NCBI GenBank assembly: GCA_938003665.1
Contig: CALKYI010000080.1
Span: 1-5,347 of the forward strand
DNA: 5,347 nucleotides
Source of the DNA: an uncultured Flavobacteriales bacterium
GTDB taxonomy: Bacteria > Bacteroidota > Bacteroidia > Flavobacteriales_D > Sanyastnellaceae
Reading direction: 5' to 3'
Below are positions 1 to 5,347 of this stretch, piece after piece. The position numbers and the translations under genes were made by a program. Numbering within the stretch: position 1 is the stretch's first letter; every line of letters starts with the position of its first letter. The notes under the pieces are model-generated. The model did no database searches, was not told the origin of the DNA, and saw only the letters and a program-made list of their open reading frames with translations.

Positions 1-105
1 GAATTCAACTTGGTGCTGGTCGGCGATCAATGCGCGATCAGCAACGAATTTCATGACCTCCGGATTTGGCGTCATCTCCGCATAAACGCTGGTTGGAATT
101 GGCAT
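1..105 (-). CDS. Nfu/NifU-family Fe-S scaffold protein, N-terminal fragment (runs off left edge)
   Basis: Reading the minus strand from an ATG at 105-103 gives 35 codons without a stop up to the window edge, starting MPIPTSVYAEMTPNPEVMKF. The segment YAEMTPNPEVMKFVADRAL is the characteristic opening of the Nfu N-terminal domain, whose hallmark is TPNPxxxKF (residues 12-20 here). In known members this domain is followed by a C-terminal NifU domain with a CxxC pair that holds an Fe-S cluster for transfer to apoproteins in the cytoplasm; that part lies outside the window and cannot be verified. The start is supported by the family alignment at the N-terminus and by a TACCTTTG promoter element ending four bases before the ATG. 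No signal peptide is present, as expected for a cytoplasmic scaffold. The gene is divergent from the amidohydrolase pair, with 61 bases between the start codons. The family call is fairly secure; the exact subtype is not. Confidence 0.8.
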   Translation of the reverse strand, partial: MPIPTSVYAEMTPNPEVMKFVADRALIADQHQVEF

Positions 106-109
106 GGTG

Positions 110-117
110 CAAAGGTA
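110..117 (-). promoter_or_regulatory. Bacteroidota -7 promoter element (TACCTTTG) for the Nfu gene
   Basis: The minus strand reads TACCTTTG at 117-110, a full match to the TAnnTTTG -7 consensus of the primary sigma factor in Bacteroidota. Only CACC separates it from the ATG at 105-103, so transcription would begin at or within a few bases of the start codon, giving a leaderless or nearly leaderless mRNA. I found no convincing -33 TTTG/TTG element at the usual spacing upstream, so the call rests on the -7 match and its position. Confidence 0.6.
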
Positions 118-166
118 GTCGGCGTCATGTAAATTGCCGTTCCTAAACGAAGTCCAAACCTCGAGT

Positions 167-3100
167 ATGAGAAAACATTTGCAAAGATGGTCCGTCCGCA
201 TGCTGCCCCTTATGGCGGTGATGACAATCGGCCAGCGTGCGGTTGCCCAGGAGACCTTTCCTATCAACGGTGTGGTCAATAAGCAGTTGGTCCGCACGGC
301 CTTGGAGCACGCTACCGTGCACGTGAGTTCGACGGAAGTCATTGAAGACGCCACCGTCGTGTTTTACCAAGGCCGAATCGAAGCCGTGGGGCCGAGCAGC
401 GTAATTCAAGTCAATGGTCCAGTCATTCGGCACGACCTGAATGGCTTGCATGTGTACCCTTCGTTCGTGGACATCCATAGCGATTACGCGATGCCGGAAG
501 CCCAGCGCGAAGGCTGGGGCCGAGGACCGCAGGACTTGAGTGATAAGAAAGGTGCCTACGGATGGAACGAAGCCGTACGACCAGAGACCCGCGCAGCGGA
601 TGTGTTCGACCCTTCTGAGGCGGAGGCTGATCGCAGCGCCTACCAAAAAGGCGGCTTTGGCGCCGTGGTTTCCCATGTCCAGGATGGCATCGTTCGCGGC
701 ACTGGGGCGCTGGTCGCCTTGTCGGAAGACCCACGCCGCGCCTTGTTGCAGCCCGAGGCCTCGGCACACTACAGCTTCCGCAAGGGAACTTCGTCGCAGG
801 ATTACCCCCGTTCGCTCATGGGGGCAACGGCCTTGTTGAAGCAGACGTTTTTCGATGCGAATTGGTACGCTGACGCGAGCCGCTTGAACGAGCGCCTCGA
901 GACCAACTTATCGCTGGAAGCCTTCAATGCCAGCCGTGCTCAGCCCTCGTTTTTTGACGCGGGTGGATGGGAAGACGGGGTGCGCGCCGCCAAAGTGGGC
1001 GCGGACGTCGATCACGCCTTCATCTTGGTTGCGGGGAATAACGCATACCAGCGGCTGGATGAACTCCAAGCAACGGGAGCCCCGCTTGTGCTCTCCTTGG
1101 ATTACCCCAAGGCTTACGACGTAAGTGATCCTTACACCAGCCGCCTTGTGGGGCTGGATGAATTGAAGCATTGGGAATTGGCACCTTCCAATGCAGCCCG
1201 TGTGCACGCCGCAGGCATCGAATTCGCCCTGACGGCGGACGGTCTTGAAAGCCCTTCGAGCATCCGAAGTGCCGTGTGGACAAGCATGCGCCACGGGTTG
1301 CCAGAAGCAGCTGCGCTTGCCGCTTTGACCGAAATTCCCGCCAAATTGATCGGTGCGTCCGATCGAGTGGGCCGGATTGCAAAAGGCCTCGAGGCGAATG
1401 TCCTGATTACCGACGGACCAGTTTTTCACCCTGACGCGCAGTTGCTTGAGAACTGGGTTCAGGGAGAGCAGCACACGTACGTCAACCGCGATGAGGTGGA
1501 CGTCCGAGGCACATACAATTTGGCCGTGGCCGATCGCGTGTTGTCGTTGGAGGTGACCGGCGATCTGTCCAAACCGAAAGCCAAGGTGGTCATCGACTCC
1601 ACCGATTACAAAGTGGATTTCGCGCCGGATGGACGGTCGGTGAGCCTCGGGATGAAACTCGACACGCTCGGCCTGGACGGATGGTGGCGCCTGTCGGGCA
1701 ACGTCTGGATGGACAGCCGCATTTGGGAAGGCCGTGGACAGCGGGCCGACGGGACTTGGGTCGAATGGAGCGCCATTCGCCAAAGTGAGCCCGAGGAAGA
1801 GGCCTCCACGTACCAAGCCCAGCCTGATTCGGTACAAGGCGAAATCATGTATCCGTTCGTCGCATACGGCAACGTCGAACGGCCTGCTCAGCGCACGGTT
1901 TGGTTCGAAGGGGCGACGGTATGGACTTGTGAAGAAACGGGCAAGCTCGAACAAGCCGACGTTGTCATTCACAACGGCAAAATCCTCGCTGTCGGGGAGG
2001 CCTTGGACGAAGCTTCGGTCTTCGGTTCCAATGTGCCCACCTACGAGCGCATAGATGCCCGCGGCAAACACCTGACGCCCGGTATCATTGATGAGCACAC
2101 GCACATCGCGGCCACACGTGGCATCAACGAAGGCACGCAAGCCAGCAGCGCGGAGGTGACCATTCAATCTTCCGTGAACAGCGAGGACGTGAACATCTAC
2201 CGCCAATTGGCCGGAGGGGTAACCACGGCGCAGATTCTGCACGGATCCGCCAACCCCATCGGTGGCCAAAGCGCCATCATCAAATTCCGGTGGGGTGCTT
2301 CACCGCAAGAACTCCTCTTCGAAGACGCCTCACCGTTCATCAAGTTTGCGCTGGGCGAAAACGTCAAGCAAAGCAATTGGGGCAACGACTACCGTTCCCG
2401 CTTCCCTCAAACACGGATGGGAGTGGAGCAGGTCTATTACGATCATTTCTACCGGGCGCGTGAGTACGACCAGGCGTGGAAGGACTACCGGCAAAACATG
2501 CGTAACGCCAGCCGCAAGGCGCGCCGAAACAACACCCTGCCCGCGGCGCCGCGCCGGGATTTGGAGCTGGAGACCCTCGCTCAAATCCTGAACGAAGAGC
2601 GGTTTGTCACCTGCCACAGCTACCGCCAAGACGAGATCAACATGTTGATGCACGTGGCCGATTCCATGGGCTTCACCATCAACACCTTTACCCACATCCT
2701 CGAGGGCTACAAGGTGGCCGATAAGATGGCTGCACACGGCGCTGGCGGCTCGAGTTTCAGCGATTGGTGGGCCTACAAGTTTGAGGTCAAGGACGCCATC
2801 CCGTACAACGGCGCAGTCCTGCACGGACAAGGCATCGTGACGGCGTTCAATTCCGACGATGCTGAAATGGCCCGTCGACTCAACCAAGAAGCGGCCAAGG
2901 CCGTGAAGTACGGAGGCGTCTCCGAGGAAGAAGCACTGAAATTTGTGACGCTGAATCCGGCGAAACTGCTGCGGATCGATCACCGCGTGGGATCCATCGC
3001 CGTGGGTAAAGACGCGGACATTGTGCTCTGGGACGACCATCCGCTGAGCGTGTACGCGCGGGCGGAACAGACCTACGTCGACGGCACCAAGTACTACGAC

Positions 3101-3256
3101 CTCGAAGAGGATGCAGCGAAGCGGGAATGGATGCGCGGCGAGCGCGCACGCCTCGTGCAAGCCATGAAGGAGGCGGCCAAAGGCGGGGGACGCACACCGT
3201 CCGAACGCATGCACTTCCACTACCACTGTGACACCTTAACCGACGAGAACCGATGA
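167..3256 (+). CDS. Exported double-domain amidohydrolase (degenerate N-half, intact-looking C-half)
   Basis: A 1,029-residue protein of the amidohydrolase superfamily (imidazolonepropionase/prolidase-like group). The ATG at 167 is preferred over a TTG at 134 because it opens directly on a signal peptide: MRKH, a hydrophobic stretch, then AVA|Q with likely cleavage near residue 27, so the protein is probably periplasmic or secreted. The N-terminal half (about 35-450) starts with the usual beta-sandwich strands and has YPSFVDIHSD (97-106), where the metal-binding HxH is HSD; later His ligands are not evident. A beta-rich linker (about 455-540) follows. The C-terminal half (about 575-985) has TPGIIDEHTH (637-646, HxH intact), FIKFALGENVK (724-734, possible metal-bridging Lys726), CHSYR (His817), THILEGYK (His843) and FNSDD (Asp897), a complete metal set, then NPAKLLRI and GSIAVGKDADIVLW closing the sandwich. 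The tail is His-rich. About 1,000 residues is, from memory, normal for this Bacteroidota family. Substrate is unknown; peptide or cyclic-amide hydrolysis is only a family-level guess. It overlaps the next gene by four bases. Confidence 0.85.
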   Translation: MRKHLQRWSVRMLPLMAVMTIGQRAVAQETFPINGVVNKQLVRTALEHATVHVSSTEVIEDATVVFYQGRIEAVGPSSVIQVNGPVIRHDLNGLHVYPSFVDIHSDYAMPEAQREGWGRGPQDLSDKKGAYGWNEAVRPETRAADVFDPSEAEADRSAYQKGGFGAVVSHVQDGIVRGTGALVALSEDPRRALLQPEASAHYSFRKGTSSQDYPRSLMGATALLKQTFFDANWYADASRLNERLETNLSLEAFNASRAQPSFFDAGGWEDGVRAAKVGADVDHAFILVAGNNAYQRLDELQATGAPLVLSLDYPKAYDVSDPYTSRLVGLDELKHWELAPSNAARVHAAGIEFALTADGLESPSSIRSAVWTSMRHGLPEAAALAALTEIPAKLIGASDRVGRIAKGLEANVLITDGPVFHPDAQLLENWVQGEQHTYVNRDEVDVRGTYNLAVADRVLSLEVTGDLSKPKAKVVIDSTDYKVDFAPDGRSVSLGMKLDTLGLDGWWRLSGNVWMDSRIWEGRGQRADGTWVEWSAIRQSEPEEEASTYQAQPDSVQGEIMYPFVAYGNVERPAQRTVWFEGATVWTCEETGKLEQADVVIHNGKILAVGEALDEASVFGSNVPTYERIDARGKHLTPGIIDEHTHIAATRGINEGTQASSAEVTIQSSVNSEDVNIYRQLAGGVTTAQILHGSANPIGGQSAIIKFRWGASPQELLFEDASPFIKFALGENVKQSNWGNDYRSRFPQTRMGVEQVYYDHFYRAREYDQAWKDYRQNMRNASRKARRNNTLPAAPRRDLELETLAQILNEERFVTCHSYRQDEINMLMHVADSMGFTINTFTHILEGYKVADKMAAHGAGGSSFSDWWAYKFEVKDAIPYNGAVLHGQGIVTAFNSDDAEMARRLNQEAAKAVKYGGVSEEEALKFVTLNPAKLLRIDHRVGSIAVGKDADIVLWDDHPLSVYARAEQTYVDGTKYYDLEEDAAKREWMRGERARLVQAMKEAAKGGGRTPSERMHFHYHCDTLTDENR
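3253..3256 (+). other. ATGA start/stop overlap coupling the two amidohydrolase genes
   Basis: The ATG of the downstream gene (3253-3255) overlaps the TGA of the upstream gene (3254-3256). This indicates one transcript and probable translational coupling by terminating ribosomes. The bases before it (GACGAGAACCG) contain no strong Shine-Dalgarno sequence, consistent with re-initiation and with the weak use of such sites in Bacteroidota. Confidence 0.85.
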
Positions 3257-4572
3257 ATTACAAAGCACTATTGACCCTCGTTCTGGGTGTGGGAGTGGCG
3301 GTTGCAGCTGTTGCTCAGCCGACGCCAGCACCCGATCAAAAGGAGAGCATTTTGATTTTGGGCGGAACGGCGCACCTGGGCACTGGAGACGCCTTGGAAA
3401 ATGCAGCCATCGGTTTTCGCGATGGAAAAATCGACTACGTGGGCTTCGCCCGCACGGTGGACCGTGCGCGTTACGACCGCGTCATCGAGGCAAACGGCCG
3501 GCACATTTACCCCGGCTTCATTGCCCCCAACTCCACCCTCGGTTTGCAGGAAATCGGTGCGGTTCGCGCCACCCGGGATGACGCAGAGGTGGGCACGTTC
3601 AAACCGCACGTGCGTTCCATCATCGCCTTCAATACGGACAGCGAGGTCACACCGACCGTGCGGTCCAACGGCGTGCTGATGGGGCAGATTACTCCACGTG
3701 GAGGCGTCATCAGCGGCTCGAGTGCCTTTGTGCATTTCGACGGATGGAATTGGGAGGACGCCGCGTTGAAGACCGTGGACGGCATTCACCTGAACTGGCC
3801 GGTCACTCACCACCGCCACTGGCAGGACGGCAAAATCGACATCCGCAAGCGGAAGACCTACGACCAAGAGCGCCACGAAATCCAGCGCTTCTTCTCTGAA
3901 GCCAAGGCGTATGCCGAAGCGGGTGAGCGGTCCAGCACCGCAGTGCGCGACCTCCGACAAGAGGCGATGCGCGGTCTTTTCGACGGCACGCTGCGCTTGT
4001 ATGTGCATGCCAACGATGTCCGCCAGATCACGGAAGCGGTGCATTTCAAACGCGAGATGGGCATTGCGAACCTCGTGATTGTGGGCGGTACGGATGCACC
4101 GGCCGTGGCGGATTTGCTGCGTGACAACAACGTGCCGGTCATGGTCAAGCGGGTGCATTCCTTGCCCCGCTTTGCGGAGGACGCTGTCGACGCGCCGTTT
4201 CGGTTGGCGAAGGAGTTGGAGGATGAGGGCGTGCTGTTTTGCCTGCAAAATGCCGGCGGGATGGAGCACATGGGCGTGCGGAACTTGCCCTTCTATGCCG
4301 GTACGGCACACGCGTATGGTTTGACCTATGAGCAGGCTGTGCAGAGCATCACGCTCAATGCCGCCAAAATCATGGGCGTGGACGCGTTTTGCGGCAGCCT
4401 TGAAACCGGAAAGGACGCCACCCTCTTCATCTCAGAAGGTGACGCCCTTGACATGCGGACCAATTACGTGACGGAGGCCTTCATCCAAGGCCGGGCGATC
4501 AATTTGGACAACCGCCAGCGGCAGCTGTACCGAAAGTTCCAAGCCAAGTACGGCGCTCCGATTCTCGACTGA
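3253..4572 (+). CDS. Exported amidohydrolase-fold protein lacking the HxH metal motif (probable pseudoenzyme)
   Basis: A 439-residue protein with a clear signal peptide (MNYK, hydrophobic core to about residue 19, AVA|Q cleavage near residue 21). Residues 33-90 are the N-terminal strands typical of the amidohydrolase superfamily (ILILGGTAHLGTGDALENAA, then GFRDGKIDYVG). Where active members have PGFIDxHxH this protein has PGFIAPNST (87-95), so both first-strand histidines are gone. The segment VRATRDDAEVG, FNTDSEVTPTVRSNG and ISGSSAFVHFDGWNWEDAA (about 104-171) is, from memory, conserved among Bacteroidota relatives. VHAND (251-255) keeps a strand-5-type histidine, His252; the strand-6 position reads IVGGTDAP and the strand-8 position reads LFCLQNAGG (328-336), lacking the catalytic Asp. 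TLNAAKIMG (367-375) and GSLETGKDATLFI (381-393) close the fold. The reading frame is intact and codon use resembles its neighbours, so it is not a decaying gene. It is co-transcribed with the double amidohydrolase and may be its partner; an uncharacterised activity remains possible. Confidence 0.85.
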   Translation: MNYKALLTLVLGVGVAVAAVAQPTPAPDQKESILILGGTAHLGTGDALENAAIGFRDGKIDYVGFARTVDRARYDRVIEANGRHIYPGFIAPNSTLGLQEIGAVRATRDDAEVGTFKPHVRSIIAFNTDSEVTPTVRSNGVLMGQITPRGGVISGSSAFVHFDGWNWEDAALKTVDGIHLNWPVTHHRHWQDGKIDIRKRKTYDQERHEIQRFFSEAKAYAEAGERSSTAVRDLRQEAMRGLFDGTLRLYVHANDVRQITEAVHFKREMGIANLVIVGGTDAPAVADLLRDNNVPVMVKRVHSLPRFAEDAVDAPFRLAKELEDEGVLFCLQNAGGMEHMGVRNLPFYAGTAHAYGLTYEQAVQSITLNAAKIMGVDAFCGSLETGKDATLFISEGDALDMRTNYVTEAFIQGRAINLDNRQRQLYRKFQAKYGAPILD

Positions 4573-4576
4573 GTCA
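4570..4576. other. Convergent stop codons one base apart (TGA-G-TCA)
   Basis: The plus-strand amidohydrolase ends with TGA at 4570-4572 and the minus-strand DUF4139 gene ends with TGA read from 4576-4574, leaving only base 4573 between them. No intergenic terminator can exist here; the only local inverted repeat spanning the junction is a four-base stem (CTGA 4569-4572 with TCAG 4579-4582), too weak to call. Confidence 0.85.
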
Positions 4577-5347
4577 ATTCAGCCGGACGTAGAGTTCCTT
4601 CGGGGATTTGACCTCGTAGCGGAACGTGCGTTTCACCTCTTCGCCGGGCTTCACTTCGAGGTCCCACAGCACGCGTCCGGTGGCCTTGTCGACCTCCGCG
4701 CCATCGAGTTTGAGCCGGTTGATTTCGATGTCCTCGTTGTTGGCGATGGGCAGTTGGTCATCGATTTGAATGTGGATGGGCGCGTCTTTGCGGTTGGTCG
4801 TGGTGAACACGTATTCCCGCAAAAACTCCCGCTTGCCGCTGATCAGGCTGGAGCGATCTTCGCGCATGGTGCGCTTGCGGCGCACTTGAATGGAGGGATC
4901 TGGGCCGAGTGAAATGGCCAAGGTGTCCTCCGCGAAGTCCAAGCGCAATTGGCTTTCTCCCACGTAGTCGTCTTCGAAGTAAATGTGCATTCGGCCGTTG
5001 ATCAGGTCCAACTCTTCCCAGTCGGTGAACAAGGCCGTGAGGTACACCTGTGGATCCAACTTCGGCGTGCACTGGTAGAGGTAATCAACGGGCAGCTGAT
5101 GTTCCAATACCCGCACGGCGTGTGGTTTCCCATCGGCAGGGATGTCGTACCGAGCGCTCACGTCAAAGCGGGTCTGGGTGGGGTTGTGCTCCACGGCGAC
5201 CGGCGCAAAATCCATCGCTTCGTTGGCATTGAATTCGCTCCGGCGTTTGGCGCGTGGTGAGAACAGCGCCTCGCGTTCATCCGCGATGTCTTCGGACACG
5301 ACAACGGCATCGAGCATCACGTCGGCACTGGACAGCGAGACGTTCAT
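4574..5347 (-). CDS. DUF4139 domain protein (mucoidy inhibitor MuiA-like), C-terminal part, runs off right edge
   Basis: The 257 codons visible match the DUF4139 core: YDIPADGKPH (67-76 of the visible part), PKLDPQVYLTA (95-105), YVGES (128-132), DTLAISLGPD (141-150), DDQLP (196-200), TGRVLWDLEVKPGE (223-236) and YEVKSPK (244-250), ending shortly after. Members are usually 500-650 residues with an N-terminal DUF4140 domain and a coiled coil; both would lie beyond the window. The ATG at 5347-5345 is the very last codon and is very probably internal, because the visible part begins with NVSLSSADVMLDAVVV, which looks like the final strand of a carboxypeptidase-regulatory-like domain, known in Bacteroidota from TonB-linked and other surface proteins. 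An acidic and basic linker (about 18-55) joins this to the DUF4139 core. The function of the family is poorly known: the name comes from a mucoidy phenotype, and an envelope location is likely. The gene converges on the amidohydrolase pair and is not in their operon. Confidence 0.85.
   Translation of the reverse strand: MNVSLSSADVMLDAVVVSEDIADEREALFSPRAKRRSEFNANEAMDFAPVAVEHNPTQTRFDVSARYDIPADGKPHAVRVLEHQLPVDYLYQCTPKLDPQVYLTALFTDWEELDLINGRMHIYFEDDYVGESQLRLDFAEDTLAISLGPDPSIQVRRKRTMREDRSSLISGKREFLREYVFTTTNRKDAPIHIQIDDQLPIANNEDIEINRLKLDGAEVDKATGRVLWDLEVKPGEEVKRTFRYEVKSPKELYVRLN

Noticed and set aside
1..6. GAATTC at the very start, possibly a cloning junction
   Set aside because: The same site also occurs at about 1220 and 5231, and the Nfu reading frame runs cleanly through it, so chance is the simpler explanation.
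130..137. TAAATTGC as a plus-strand -7 promoter for the amidohydrolase pair
   Set aside because: It matches only four of the six fixed positions of TAnnTTTG and has no TTG/TTTG at suitable distance upstream; too weak to call.
134..166. TTG at 134 as an earlier start for the double amidohydrolase
   Set aside because: It would place 11 extra polar residues before the signal peptide; the ATG at 167 gives a normal export signal. ATG at 200 was also rejected because it removes the basic N-terminal region.
908..2269. 453-codon open frame antisense to the double amidohydrolase
   Set aside because: It lies opposite a well-recognised gene, its translation matches no family I know and is rich in Val, His, Arg and Gly as expected from the reverse strand of G+C-rich coding DNA.
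2330..3226. 298-codon open frame antisense to the C-terminal half of the double amidohydrolase
   Set aside because: It covers the region encoding the metal ligands on the plus strand and shows no recognisable domain.
3268..4311. 347-codon open frame antisense to the second amidohydrolase
   Set aside because: Same reasoning: a shadow of a gene with clear signal peptide and family motifs.
4569..4582. CTGA/TCAG inverted repeat across the convergent stops as a bidirectional terminator
   Set aside because: A four-base stem without a T-tract is expected by chance.

Overview
The window looks like chromosomal DNA from a member of the Bacteroidota, probably a Flavobacteriales-type organism with fairly high G+C (57% and 63% in two 60-base lines counted by hand). 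The evidence is a TAnnTTTG-type promoter element with almost no leader, genes lacking clear Shine-Dalgarno sequences, and gene families that I know mainly from this phylum: a double amidohydrolase of about 1,000 residues followed by a degenerate amidohydrolase of about 430 residues, and a DUF4139 protein with a carboxypeptidase-regulatory-like strand next to the DUF4139 core. The exact genus cannot be read from the sequence.

Layout. Bases 1-105 (minus strand) are the first 35 codons of an Nfu/NifU-type iron-sulfur scaffold protein that runs off the left edge. Bases 106-166 are a divergent intergenic region carrying a good Bacteroidota promoter for the Nfu gene and no convincing one for the gene to the right. 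Bases 167-3256 (plus) encode a large exported protein with two amidohydrolase-like halves, the first with a degraded metal site and the second with an intact-looking one. Bases 3253-4572 (plus) overlap it through ATGA and encode a second exported amidohydrolase-fold protein whose HxH motif is missing. Bases 4574-5347 (minus) are the C-terminal part of a DUF4139 (MuiA-like) protein that converges on the amidohydrolase pair with a single base between the stop codons and runs off the right edge.

How they fit together. The two amidohydrolase genes are a translationally coupled pair, both with signal peptides, and together carry three amidohydrolase-fold domains of which only one looks catalytically complete. 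A reasonable inference is that the other two act in substrate binding or as structural partners of the active domain outside the cytoplasm. The flanking Nfu and DUF4139 genes have no evident functional link to the pair. No RNA genes, mobile elements, CRISPR arrays or significant repeats were seen. No wholly new system is evident; the most interesting point is the pairing of active and degenerate amidohydrolase domains.
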